Positions 33,301-40,589 are shown, counted from the stretch's first letter. The stretch: DNA of 46,487 nt from DATLSM01 sp035534175 (GCA_035534175.1 DATLSM010000048.1:1-46487), one strand, 5' to 3'. Notes: generated by a model from the letters alone, not told the origin. Numbers and translations: made by a program.

Positions 33301-33531
33301 CTCGGGGCGGGCGACGAGGACGGCGCCGGTGACGGGGTGTTTCCCGGCGAGGACGGCCGCGTAAGCTTCTCGGTCGACCTCGCCCGCGAGGCCAAGCTCC
33401 GCCGCCAGCTCGCCCATCCACTCTCCGGGCGCCTCGCCGGGCTTCCCCTGGTAGTAGTCGTCGCCGCCTTCGGCTACGGCTTCGATCCAGTAGTTGGCGT
33501 TGGCGCGGCCGATCTTCGTCACTCCCACCAT
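30370..33531 (-). CDS. MobF conjugative relaxase-helicase (TrwC/TraI type)
   Basis: 1053 residues. TrwC relaxase domain: N-terminal candidate catalytic Tyr (Tyr 14, Tyr 26-27 in DDYYQG), Asp/Phe block (DIRFAAPKSVS), and the three-His metal site H166 plus HTH at 177-179 (GDPALHTHLV). RecD2/UvrD-like helicase: Walker A LPGTGKTTAL (about 465), DESSTT and later helicase blocks. C-terminal 250 residues are charged and helical. It nicks oriT, stays on the 5' end and unwinds the transferred strand. ATG lies 8 nt after the second box of motif copy D. Candidate oriT lies 40 nt upstream. Confidence 0.93.
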   Translation of the reverse strand: MVGVTKIGRANANYWIEAVAEGGDDYYQGKPGEAPGEWMGELAAELGLAGEVDREAYAAVLAGKHPVTGAVLVARPEPRKFVDADGRERRLDPILGYDIRFAAPKSVSLLYAVGSSEVRAAILRAHDHAVAEAVGYLERTACFVQRGKGGVVIEPGAGFLSMSFRHRSSRAGDPALHTHLVTANMTRAASDRRWLSLANPRRQSPLLREAKAAGHVYQAALRAELTREVGAEWQTVVNGYADLAGIGRPVIDHFSQRRAEIVAAMAERGTSSAAAAEVAAYRTRDAKDYKVDPDTQREEWISRAAEFDLTPESIDRMLTRARRREPRAIGAEQLDRALADLEAHHSHFDRRDLLSAVANQLREGADAAALEAAVKSLLDGPQLIQIHKGAGPLDATYYTTPRLWQMEQSFMATARKGEDAGAAVVDGATLTAVLDRHRYLSEQQVEMVRRLTTGGERIVAVAALPGTGKTTALAAAQEAWAAAGIRGVGVATARSASGELSDAGVPATSVTAFLIQTGELAERGIAPLPPGTVIVVDESSTTPTPHMTALADLAEGCDGKLVLIGDPRQIGAVGPGGLYGNLTNEIEPVVLTQIRRQRDPVDREIVELAHEGRGSDALDVLRAHDRLVIADTLPEALDAQVLDWHKRYAAGDDAVMIARRTRDVAELNERARELLVADGAVAAQSLVVGGQHFAVGDRVVTRINTPQVSNRERWEVVGVDQAKHHLYLQRLGVEGEGVRLDRNYLEKVTPSREPAIQHAYALTTYSTESKTFDSAFALLDSGISREDFTVAISRSSGATTAYGVAASELTDADFGPGKREVEDAAHDLRVGAERAAGEYAAVEVEGRKQVQAMAPLDLAKRRAELERSRAAASEHSPAEERLTELERRIDAAKSRLTEADGERASVGAAQLRRLEGERDGLTVEVATAAPRQSGLSGAERAELALIEDRLVDLRRRAVAAERSQASKLIKENLGERPKDPLNASLWNNGVDAIYGYRQRYGITSAGKDPLGAKPRDAAQRRDRREAQLRLDRVQKQLGKQRVRSAERAMRIAR

Positions 33532-33539
33532 CGCCCCTG

Positions 33540-33566
33540 TTGTCCACCGCGCGGCCCGGTTGCATC
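33540..33566 (-). promoter_or_regulatory. Conserved bipartite promoter motif, copy D (relaxase)
   Basis: Minus strand: GATGCAA, 13 nt, TGGACAA, then CAGGGGCG and the relaxase ATG. The 8-nt gap between box and ATG predicts a leaderless transcript. Confidence 0.7.
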
Positions 33567-33570
33567 GGGT

Positions 33571-33596
33571 GAACCCGGAGGGTTCGTAGTGTGTCG
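33571..33596 (+). other. Candidate origin of transfer (hairpin plus nic-like sequence)
   Basis: GAACCC-gga-GGGTTC (33571-33585) is a perfect 6-bp hairpin, immediately followed by GTAGTGTGTC and GGG. MobF oriTs such as R388 have the same order: a short hairpin directly followed by a GT-rich nic sequence (GTATTGTCT before nic). Nicking after about 33595 on the plus strand would send ssb, ardC and parB first and the relaxase gene last, as in known MobF systems. The rest of the gap to 33725 shows no gene. Confidence 0.5.
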
Positions 33597-33725
33597 GGCT
33601 TCGGGGTTGGGACTACTGGGGCGATAGAACTGACTGCTGGTCGGCCTCTCTCAAGGCTGATCTGTCTATGGCCTGGCTGAACTCGTACTTGCTGGTCTTC
33701 GGGGACTGCTTGGGTTTTTCTCGCT

Positions 33726-34010
33726 CTAGTTGCTGCCTGGCTGCTTTGGACTCTGGACGCCGGGGAAGCCAACGGCGGCGAAGACCATGCTCCCTTCGCA
33801 GCGAACGAGGTCGGCCTCCGCGAGGGCGCGCACGGCTCGCTCAACCCAATCCTCGCCGTCGTTGCTCAGCTCCATCTCAAGGTCAAGGACGGTCATCCCT
33901 TCGGGATACTTGGAGGCGAGGATGGTCAGGAGGAGGACCTGCGCCGTTTCGTCGTTCTCGGGAACTGCGGGGGGCAGAGAGTCGCCGACTCGGAATTTGT
34001 GATCGCTCAT
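33726..34010 (-). CDS. Small winged-helix-like protein next to oriT
   Basis: 94 residues from ATG 34010 (a longer frame upstream lacks a good start). After a short polar start, VLLLTILASKYPEGMTVLDL and NDGEDWVERAVRALAEADLV, then VRCEGSMVFAAV, read like a winged HTH that judges two states. Unknown family; a relaxosome accessory or transfer regulator is possible from its place beside the candidate oriT. Just upstream are short GC-rich inverted repeats (34081-34125). Confidence 0.55.
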   Translation of the reverse strand: MSDHKFRVGDSLPPAVPENDETAQVLLLTILASKYPEGMTVLDLEMELSNDGEDWVERAVRALAEADLVRCEGSMVFAAVGFPGVQSPKQPGSN

Positions 34011-34211
34011 CTGGGCGGAACCTCCTGTGCCGGCCCGGCCCCAACGCGAGCCAATTGACATTTCCGCCCGTGTGAAGTCGCCGAAGCCGCGAACTGTCCC
34101 CCCAAACGCCGCCCAGGCGGCACAGTCGAGCAGGACGACTGCGGCGAGACGAATCAGAGTCGCGTGCGGCGAGATTTCCCGACGGCGGTGCCCCGGCCGG
34201 ACGGCACAAAA

Positions 34212-34287
34212 ATCGGGTAGGGGCGGGGCTTACCCCCGCCCCTCCCACACCACCAGGCATGCGGGTCCGCACCTGGCGGTTCGCTCG
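34212..34287 (-). ncRNA. Group II intron domains V and VI
   Basis: Domain V: GAACCGCCAGGTGCGG paired with CATGCCTGGTGGTG, the catalytic hairpin (about 34246-34287). Domain VI: GGGGCGGGG-GTAA-GCCCCGCCCC (about 34220-34243), then CTACCCGAT at the 3' splice site. The RT reading frame runs into domain V, as usual in this intron type. Confidence 0.7.
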
Positions 34288-35633
34288 GCTTCCCGGAAAC
34301 GCCGGTAGGGGTCGATGAACCCCGCCAGCCCCTGCTCGCGCCAGTAGGCGTTGGGCAGGGCGCGGGTGAGGATGCGGGAGCCTGCGATGCGCCAGTTGCC
34401 CTTACGCGATCCGGCCCACTCACGGGCGTCTCGCTCGGACATTCCCAGCGCACGTAGGTTCCTGCGTCTCGTGGAGCAGCGCTTCCACTCCTTCCAACGC
34501 ACCTGACGCAGCCTGCGGCGTAACCATTCGTCGAGTTCGCGAAACGGCGTCTCGCCCTCGGCGAGGGCGAAGTAGGCCGTCCATCCCCGCGTGAAGCGGT
34601 TGAGGACAGCTATCCGCCGCTCCATCGAGATCCCCCAGGTGCGCGCGATGAGTTGGCGAAGTCGCCGTTTGGCCCGCTTCACGGACTTCCCGGCGATTCC
34701 GATCCTCCAACCCGTCTCGCTTGCGGAGAAGCCGAACCCCAAAAGGGAGCGCTTCCCCGCCCAGGCAACCGCGGACTTGTCGCGATTGACCTTGAGTCCC
34801 AGGCGTTGCTCGACGAACGCGGGGACGCCCTGCATGACCCGCTGCCCTGCCCGCTCGCTCTTGACGTAGATCATCACGTCATCGGCGTAGCGGACGAAGC
34901 GGTGCCCTCGCCGAGACAGCTCCCGGTCGAGGTCGTCGAGGTAGACGTTGGAGAGCAGCGGGCTGAGCGGGGAGCCCTGTGGGGTCCCCTCCTCGCTCGG
35001 CTGCTTTACCCCGTCCGCCATGACTCCCGCGTTCAGGTAGCTGCGGATCAGCTTGAGCACCTTGCGGTCATCCACCCGCCTTGCGACCCGGGCCATGAGT
35101 CGATCGTGGTTGACTCGATCAAAGAAGCGATCGAGATCCAGTCGACGGCCCACTCGTACCCTTGGGCGAGGTGCTAGCGTGCTGCGAGCACCGCCTGGTG
35201 CGCCGAGCGTCCCGGGCGAAAGCCGAAGCTCTGCTCCGAGAAGGTCGGGTCGAAAATGGGCGTGAGCGCCTGCTGCAGGGCCTGCTGGATCATCCGATCC
35301 AGGGCCGTCGGCACCCCCAATTCCCGCTTCCCGCCGGAGGGCTTTGGGATCGTGACCCTCCGCACGGGTTGGGGACGGTAGGTGCCCGCGTCGAGTTGGC
35401 GACGGACCTCGGGCCAATGTTCATGAAGCCAGGAGCGAAGCTCTGTGGTCTTCATGCCATCGACACGGGGCACCGGCGTTTCGCTCGACGCGTCTGAGCG
35501 CCGCGGCGAGGTTGGCCCGGGAGAAGACTTCCTCCCAGAGGACCATCGCCGGGGCGGGGTGAGCTTCCTTGTCCACGGGCGCCGACCGGTCGCTGCGCTC
35601 TTCGCGGGGAGCTTCGGGCTTCACCCTAGGCAT
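34230..35633 (-). pseudogene. ltrA: Group II intron reverse transcriptase/maturase, inactivated
   Basis: Homology runs without gaps from MVLWEEVFSRANLAAALRRV through RT blocks (SFGFRPGRSAHQAVLAAR; FFDRVNHDRLMARVARRV; GTPQGSPLSPLLSNVYLDDL; active site YADDVMIY) to the maturase end. Three lesions break it: a 2-nt deletion near 35460 (NAGAP then VDGM in another frame), a TAG at 35174-35176 (where HLAQGYEWAVD follows in frame), and a 1-nt deletion near 35130 (VDLDLDRF). All catalytic residues remain, so decay is recent, or the lesions are sequencing errors. Confidence 0.85.
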
Positions 35634-36148
35634 CCATTGCGCGAAGGCCCCTGGCGGGGTTGGCTGCGGTCAATGCTTCCGACACGAGCACCGTGGTCAG
35701 TTGCTCGGCTTTGCGTTCGGCCCTTCGTGGCGCACGACCCCGCCACTACTACGGCCTCTGCTGACTCCTGTCGGGTGCCCGGTCGCGTTTCCGCGGCCGG
35801 GGTCGGGCGGCCGCTTCGCCGAGGCCGACATCCCGACAGGTCTCTCCGGATAAGGCCAGCCACCTTCCCCGCGCACCCGCCGCATTTACGTGATGGCCTC
35901 TTGATGACAACGGGCTTCACCTTGCTTGCAGGCTCGCCCAGGCCGCCTCGCCTCCGATGCGGTTCGTGTCCCTCGAGTCGCGGTTTCGCCTCCGGCTTCC
36001 TTCCCACCCCGCCTCGCGGCGGCGCAGTTGCTTTTGGCTTGTGGTTGGTGTCATCTCCTCCACGGGGGACTCGCACCCCCGAGTGTCTGGCCATGCCGGA
36101 CGTACAAAGGGCGCCCACCTCGCGGTGGACGCCCCGGACTGGGACCGC

Positions 36149-36559
36149 CTAGAAGGGGATGTCGTCCTTGCCCTCGCCGTCGCCCTCCGACTCCGGCGCG
36201 GCCTCTTCGCCCTCCTCGTCCTCGTTCTTCGGCTTTCCTCCGAGGAACTGGACCGTGTTGGCGACGATCTGGACGTACTCCCGGTGGTCGTCGCCCTCGC
36301 CCTGCTCCTTCCAGTCAAGCCGACCTTCGACCGCGACCGGGCGACCCTTCTTGAGATGCTCAGCGCAAGCCTCGCCCTGGGCGCCCCAGACGGTGACGTT
36401 GAAATAGTTGGGCTTGTCGACGTACTCGTCGTTGCCGTTCTTGCGGCGGCCGTTCACCGCGACGCGGAGGTTGCAGACCTTGGTGCCGCCTTCGGTGGTC
36501 CGCAGCTTCGGATCGCGGGTCAGGTTGCCGGTAATGACTGCGATGTTGATGTTCTGCAT
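36149..36559 (-). CDS. ssb: Single-stranded DNA-binding protein
   Basis: 136 residues. OB fold: NINIAVITGNLTRDPKLRTT, then VCNLRVAVNGRR, NYFNVTVWGAQGEACAEHLK and GRPVAVEGRLDWKEQ. Short acidic tail ending DDIPF, the partner-binding tip. AAGGAGG precedes the ATG. It protects transferred single-stranded DNA in the recipient. It is separated from ardC upstream by a hairpin leader, and the intron follows its stop. Confidence 0.95.
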   Translation of the reverse strand: MQNINIAVITGNLTRDPKLRTTEGGTKVCNLRVAVNGRRKNGNDEYVDKPNYFNVTVWGAQGEACAEHLKKGRPVAVEGRLDWKEQGEGDDHREYVQIVANTVQFLGGKPKNEDEEGEEAAPESEGDGEGKDDIPF

Positions 36560-36595
36560 TTCGGGCCTCCTTGAGAGGTGGTTCGATTGACGAGC

Positions 36596-36705
36596 CCAGG
36601 TTGGGCGCGCGACCGAACGCGCGGAACCGAGCCGGAGACGAATGTCGGAGGTGAGGGGAACCCCCCTTGCGGGGGTTGAAGCGCGGGCGGCGCGTGCCAC
36701 CCTGG
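36596..36705 (-). repeat. Nested hairpin element 3 upstream of ssb
   Basis: Outer stem CCAGGTTGGGCGCGC (36596-36610) with GCGCGTGCCACCCTGG (36690-36705), imperfect; tip AACCCCC-cttgc-GGGGGTT (36659-36677). It ends 36 nt before the ssb start and fills most of the ssb-ardC gap. Confidence 0.6.
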
Positions 36706-36848
36706 AGTGAGGAAATTGGACTGCCTCTCTCGGTGGCGTCTATGCACCCATGTCCCGGTTTGCCGGCCAGCCGACACGAAGCACCAGCCCTCGCAGGCGG
36801 AAAGCACCCACTCGATCCGTCGCGGCGACCGGTCGCCGCAAGGACCGC

Positions 36849-37772
36849 TCAGACTGCAACTGCCTCCTCGTCACCGAATGGGGCGCTCGCGGCGAGAGCC
36901 GCGTCCTCAAGACGGGTCGCCAAGTGGTCGATCAGCTCCGCGTAGCGGGCGATCGCATCACCCTCTCCCCATGTCGCAATGTAGGGGACCGACCAGCCCG
37001 AGGTGTCGAGGCCGACCGTCGAGCAGACGGTGTGGGAGACGCACTCCACGACGACCTCCTCGTCGCCGTAGGTGAGGTCCGGGTCCTCCTCGCGCCGATC
37101 ACAGCGAACAAGGGCATGGGCCAGCTCGTGAATCTCGACCCCGATCTGGGCGTTGGCCGAGAACTCGCCTGAGATCGGTTCGACGCCGATGTGCTTTCGC
37201 TGCGGGGAGCAGTACCCGAGGGCGGAGCCGGGGATCTCCTCGACCGCGACGGTGTAGCCGATCGAGGTGGCGAAACTCGCCAGCGGCTCGAACAGGCCCG
37301 CCAGGCTGTCGCCCTCGACCGGCGCGAGCGGCGGATCGAGCACGACCGGGCCGCCGGGGAACTCCGGCAGCGGGTCGACCTGGGCGCGGTCGAAGACCTT
37401 AACCAAGCGGAAGTAGGTCCTCGGCCGCTCGTCCGGGTCCGCGCCGGCTTCCCGCCAGGTGCGCAGCTTCTTCTTCGACGGTGGGCAGGGAGCCCAGATG
37501 CTGAGGCCGCGCTCGCCCTTGCGGACGGCGTAGCCGAGGCTGAGCCAGCGGCGGAAGCCCGCGACCCGCGTCGCGCCCGGTCGCTGGAAGGCGATCAGGA
37601 GCTGGTTGTGAAAGCTGTAGGAGTGGAAGTGGCGGCGGACGTAAAGCCAGCGCTGCCAGCCCTCGCTGGAGCGCAGCTGCTCGATGGCCTGCTCCATCAG
37701 CTTTCGCTCGGCGGCCCGCCTCTCGGCGCGCTCCTCCTCATTGAGCGGGCGACGGCGTTTGCTCGATGCCAT
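36849..37772 (-). CDS. ardC: ArdC-like antirestriction protein
   Basis: 307 residues from ATG 37772, behind AAGGAGG. N-terminal ssDNA-binding domain (DUF1738-type: YVRRHFHSYSFHNQLLIAFQ, GFRRWLSLGYAVRKGERGLS, then IWAPCP). C-terminal zincin metalloprotease with HELAHAL near 217-223 and a downstream Glu region (EEVVVECVSHTVCS). ArdC proteins protect incoming single-stranded plasmid DNA from restriction; position in the leading region fits. It forms a run with ssb. Confidence 0.88.
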   Translation of the reverse strand: MASSKRRRPLNEEERAERRAAERKLMEQAIEQLRSSEGWQRWLYVRRHFHSYSFHNQLLIAFQRPGATRVAGFRRWLSLGYAVRKGERGLSIWAPCPPSKKKLRTWREAGADPDERPRTYFRLVKVFDRAQVDPLPEFPGGPVVLDPPLAPVEGDSLAGLFEPLASFATSIGYTVAVEEIPGSALGYCSPQRKHIGVEPISGEFSANAQIGVEIHELAHALVRCDRREEDPDLTYGDEEVVVECVSHTVCSTVGLDTSGWSVPYIATWGEGDAIARYAELIDHLATRLEDAALAASAPFGDEEAVAV

Positions 37773-37812
37773 GACGACCTCCTTGGCTCGGCCCGCCCCG
37801 CTGGCGGGCGAT

Positions 37813-37856
37813 CCCCGACCCGACGCACGGCGAAGCCGTGCCAGCATCGGGAGGGG
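37813..37856 (-). repeat. Nested hairpin element 4 upstream of ardC
   Basis: Outer stem CCCCGACCCGA (37813-37823) with TCGGGAGGGG (37847-37856); tip GCACGGC-gaa-GCCGTGC (37825-37841). It ends 40 nt before the ardC start, just upstream of its ribosome site. Confidence 0.65.
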
Positions 37857-37859
37857 TCG

Positions 37860-38066
37860 CACGGACGCGGGCTAATCCCGGCGGCTGTAGCGCAAAGGTC
37901 AGGGGCAGCACACAGAACCGCCGGGCAAGCGCTGCTGTCACAACGGGGTGCGTCAGCAAGCTTGCAAGCTCGGTGATACTAGGCTCACATCAAGCCTCAT
38001 TCGGCAGTCCAGCGGGATGAGCCGCGAGAACTCGTGGGACTTGAAGCGCTCGTCAGACTGCTGCGA
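37860..38066. other. Gene-free interval with a 12-bp palindrome
   Basis: No gene is visible between the ardC leader and the Met-rich secreted protein. AGCTTGCAAGCT (37959-37970) is a perfect palindrome that could be an operator or a partition (parS-like) site, given a ParB-like protein nearby. TTGATG and TAGTAT near 37990-37975 on the minus strand are a weak -35/-10 candidate for ardC. Confidence 0.35.
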
Positions 38067-38696
38067 TCAAGGCGCAGAATGCTGACGGGGTCCGCGCAGA
38101 TGCATCGTAAGCGCCACCAGCCCACCGCCGAGTAGCGCCGCCCCGAAGGCGATCAAGACCACTCCCCAGACGCCGATGTCGCCATCGTGGGGCCAGCCGT
38201 CGCCCATCATCGAGCGGCGGTATTCGGAGCCCGCGTGTTCGCCGCTTTCCTCGTTCCAGTTGCCACCCATCATGCCGGGGCCGTAGGAGCCGCCGGATTC
38301 CCCGTGCCCGTATCCCCCGTACATCATCCCCGCCATCGGGCCGACCCAGCGCGAGGCCGGGCCGCCTTCGCATTCGCTGTAGCGGTAGCCGAGGGCCGTG
38401 TGCATCCGCCGCTCCCCTTCGGCTCCCATCATCGCCGTCATATGTCGGTTCATCGCTTCATGGGCGGCCGGGTCGGCGAGGTAGCGGCCCATCGCGTACT
38501 CGCCGATCAGCTCGAAGTCATCGGCGGAGAGCTGTGAGCACTGCTTTTCCCCCGATCTCACCGCTTCTGCAAGGCCATGGCCCTGCTGTTCCTCCTGCGC
38601 GAGGGCAGCCGGCGCGGCGGCAGGAAAGACCAGCGCCGCCGCCGCGAGGGCACCAAGGCAGCCGATCAGCGCGCGCCTGATCACCAGCAACCGCAT
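38067..38696 (-). CDS. Secreted Met/Gly/His-rich membrane-anchored protein
   Basis: 209 residues from ATG 38696. Signal peptide (ALIGCLGALAAAALVFPAAA), a helical domain (CSQLSADDFELIGEYAMGRY; MNRHMTAMMGAEGERRMHTA), then a low-complexity metal-ligand stretch (GMMYGGYGHGESGGSYGPGM) and a C-terminal membrane helix (VWGVVLIAFGAALLGGGLVA). The composition resembles periplasmic or surface copper-binding proteins. It overlaps the upstream His-rich gene by 16 nt. Confidence 0.65.
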   Translation of the reverse strand: MRLLVIRRALIGCLGALAAAALVFPAAAPAALAQEEQQGHGLAEAVRSGEKQCSQLSADDFELIGEYAMGRYLADPAAHEAMNRHMTAMMGAEGERRMHTALGYRYSECEGGPASRWVGPMAGMMYGGYGHGESGGSYGPGMMGGNWNEESGEHAGSEYRRSMMGDGWPHDGDIGVWGVVLIAFGAALLGGGLVALTMHLRGPRQHSAP

Positions 38697-38875
38697 CCCC
38701 CGCCCCAATGACCGTGGTGGTGGTGATGGCAGTGGTGGTGATTGCGGCAGTGGTCGTGATTCCACCCGCCTTGGCTGCCATATGAGGCCGAGGCGAGGGG
38801 CGAGCCGAGGGCCCCCAGCATCAGGACCGCCGCCGTGGCGAGCAGGGCGATCGACCGTAGGGGTTTCCAGCGCAT
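38681..38875 (-). CDS. Small secreted His-rich peptide
   Basis: 64 residues from ATG 38875. Signal peptide (SIALLATAAVLMLGALGSPL) and a mature tail of almost only metal ligands: NHDHCRNHHHCHHHHHGHWG then GGCGCW. About ten His and four Cys in 25 residues make metal binding outside the cell very likely. Its end overlaps the start of the Met-rich protein gene in a different frame. It has no relatives I can name. Confidence 0.65.
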   Translation of the reverse strand: MRWKPLRSIALLATAAVLMLGALGSPLASASYGSQGGWNHDHCRNHHHCHHHHHGHWGGGCGCW

Positions 38876-39012
38876 GATCTCTCCAATCGTCGGGGAAGTA
38901 GAGAGTCCATCGTCGCTGCGCCGGCCTGGCACCGCCTCCGCCCAAACCACCAGGATCGGGTGCGGTAAAACCCGTCCCCGAGCGCGGTGCCCAGTTCCTG
39001 ATCGCCGCGTGA

Positions 39013-39738
39013 TCATCGCGAGCAGGAGTCCTCGCAGGAGCGATCGGAGGGAGTGGTGGCGACAGGGATGCAGCCGCAGGTCTCCCCGCGCCAGGACTCG
39101 ATCCCCTCGCTCAGGGCCAGCGCCGCGATCACCAGCGCGGCCACCGGGTCGAGCCACCAAAGCCCGAAGGCGGCGTTGCCGATCAAGCCGATCAGGAGCG
39201 CCGCGGCCATGTAGGCGCAGAGCAGGTTCTGCGCGCCCTCGCCCTTGGTCGCGGCCGAGCCGATCTCCTCGCCGATCCGCTCCTTGGCGATGCCGAGTAC
39301 CGGCATCAGCGCCAGCGAGACGGCGGCGAGGCCGATGCCGAGCCAGCTCGCCTCGGGGTGGTGGCCGCCGATCAGGTCGCCCAGGGCCTCGAAGGCGATG
39401 TAGGGGGCGAGCAGGAAGAAGGTGATCGCAACCAGCTTCTGTGCCCGCGCCTCAGCGCGCTCGGAGGCAAGGCGCGAGCCGCTGAAGCGCCAGACGATGA
39501 TCAGGCTGGCGAGGCCCTCGATCGCCGAGTCGATGCCGAAGCCGGCGAGGGCGATCGAGGAGGCGGCGATCCCGGCACCAATCGCGACAGCACCCTCGAT
39601 CGTCATCCAGCCGAGCGAGAACCACGAGAGCAGGCGGGCACGCCGGGCGAGCTGCTCGTAGCGCTGGCGCGAGATCGGCGCCACTGGCCCAGGAGGAGTG
39701 GGCGCCGGGGCGATCGTTGGCAGCGCGACCGGGGTCAA
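39013..39738 (-). CDS. Cation transporter, CDF-like
   Basis: 241 residues. Helices with FGIDSAIEGLASLIIVWRFS (D-x3-E site) and LLCAYMAAALLIGLIGNAAF, WWLDPVAALVIAALALSEGI; the tail has CGCIPVATTPSDRSCEDSCS, a possible metal-binding end. The start is probably TTG, overlapping the ArsR stop (TTGA); a GTG about 21 codons later is an alternative. It is regulated by the ArsR-type sensor just upstream. It would export Cd, Zn, Co or a related ion. Confidence 0.8.
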   Translation of the reverse strand: MTPVALPTIAPAPTPPGPVAPISRQRYEQLARRARLLSWFSLGWMTIEGAVAIGAGIAASSIALAGFGIDSAIEGLASLIIVWRFSGSRLASERAEARAQKLVAITFFLLAPYIAFEALGDLIGGHHPEASWLGIGLAAVSLALMPVLGIAKERIGEEIGSAATKGEGAQNLLCAYMAAALLIGLIGNAAFGLWWLDPVAALVIAALALSEGIESWRGETCGCIPVATTPSDRSCEDSCSR

Positions 39739-40094
39739 GCCGCGGTCCCCTGCGCGGCGAGCGCCGCGAGCAGTGAGCGTCCGCGCTCGGTGAGCTCATA
39801 CATCACCATCTTCCCCTCGCGGCGCGAGCGCGCAAGGCCCGCGCCCTTGAGCAGGCGGGCATGGTGGGAGACCAGCCGCTCGTCGCGGCCGGCGATCCAT
39901 GCGAGGTCGCAAACGCAGGCCGGCTCGCCGCCCACCAGCGCTAGGGCGATGGTGAGGCGGGTCGGGTCGCCGAGCGCCTTGGCGCTCGCTGCCAGCGCCT
40001 CCATCTCCTCGGCGCCGGGAAGCTCCTTGCGAACGCTCTCGGCCTTCGGCAGGTCGAGGCAAAGCAGGTCGCAAGTGTCGGGGCTCTGAGTCAT
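39735..40094 (-). CDS. ArsR/SmtB-family metal sensor
   Basis: 119 residues. Winged HTH (ALGDPTRLTIALALVGGEPA, then CVCDLAWIAGRDERLVSHHA and RLLKGAGLARSRREGKMVMY). Metal ligands are clear: N-terminal CDLLCLDL and the helix CVCDL, the CadC/CmtR-like Cd/Pb/Zn pattern. It is the first gene of the operon with the CDF transporter and should bind the palindrome upstream. Confidence 0.9.
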   Translation of the reverse strand: MTQSPDTCDLLCLDLPKAESVRKELPGAEEMEALAASAKALGDPTRLTIALALVGGEPACVCDLAWIAGRDERLVSHHARLLKGAGLARSRREGKMVMYELTERGRSLLAALAAQGTAA

Positions 40095-40111
40095 GCGTGC
40101 ATCATACGTTC

Positions 40112-40131
40112 ATTCGCACAGATGTACGAAT
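40112..40131. promoter_or_regulatory. ArsR/SmtB operator
   Basis: ATTCG-N10-CGAAT inverted repeat inside an AT-rich patch (CATACGTTCATTCGCACAG on the 5' side), 17 nt upstream of the regulator's ATG. The following bases to 40284 contain no gene I trust. Confidence 0.6.
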
Positions 40132-40284
40132 ATCGAGCGGATGAGTCGCGAGAGAGAATCACTTGGAAGGATGACCTCTCGTTCCTTGATGCACGGCGTT
40201 CGGGCGCTGATTGCCCCCGGCCCTTCGAGGTTCGAGGCAAAGGGGCTCAACTCCTCCGAGGGTTCAAGTCCAGTCTGTGGTGGC

Positions 40285-40581
40285 TCAGCTTCGCGTTTGA
40301 TGCAACCACCGACAGCTTGAGCCGTACCCGCGCAGCTCGTGAACGCGGATGCCGGCAGCGTCGCCGCGCTCTGCCATGTCGGCGCTGATCGCGCGGGCCT
40401 CGCGCCGTCGATCAGCTCGATTCGTTCGCTTCACCTTCAGCAGGCGCTTGATCTGGCGGTCGGCCTCCTCGAAGGTCTCGGGGTAGGCGAAGGTCTGAGC
40501 CCGGCTGAGCGCCAGGTCGCGCAGGTAGCTCATCTGTTTGGAGGTTGGCGGGTTGCTGGGTTGTGGCTGTGGATTGGTCAT
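40285..40581 (-). CDS. DUF3072-like small protein
   Basis: 98 residues from ATG 40581. PTSKQMSYLRDLALSRAQTF, AYPETFEEADRQIKRLLKVK, then a basic helix (RTNRADRRREARAISADMAE). The K-Q-x-x-Y-L-R-x-L-A block is shared with small proteins of actinobacterial plasmids and ICEs; function unknown, DNA- or RNA-binding likely from the charge. It follows the parB gene on the same strand behind a structured gap. Confidence 0.65.
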   Translation of the reverse strand: MTNPQPQPSNPPTSKQMSYLRDLALSRAQTFAYPETFEEADRQIKRLLKVKRTNRADRRREARAISADMAERGDAAGIRVHELRGYGSSCRWLHQTRS

Positions 40582-40589
40582 GGCCCAGC

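Larger units (their letters stand above)
34212..36118 (-). mobile_element. Group II intron, about 1.9 kb
   Basis: On the minus strand the unit contains a reverse-transcriptase gene preceded by ~480 bases of GC-rich structured RNA and followed by recognisable domains V and VI. The 3' end is placed at CCTACCCGAT. The 5' end is less sure, at GTGGGCGCC (36118). The insertion lies about 30 bp downstream of the ssb stop, in the same orientation as ssb. The flanks read CCACCGCGAG on the 5' side and TTTTGTGCC on the 3' side. Intron RNA could still splice with help in trans although its own protein is broken. Confidence 0.75.

Noticed and set aside
40260..40280. GGTTCAAGTCC resembling a tRNA T-loop
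   Set aside because: The flanking bases do not pair as a T-stem and no acceptor or anticodon arm can be folded.
40122..40388. Plus-strand frame starting MYEYRADESRERITWKDD
   Set aside because: Looks somewhat protein-like, but it begins inside the ArsR operator, lacks a ribosome site, and its second half is antisense to the DUF3072-like gene. I could not recognise it.
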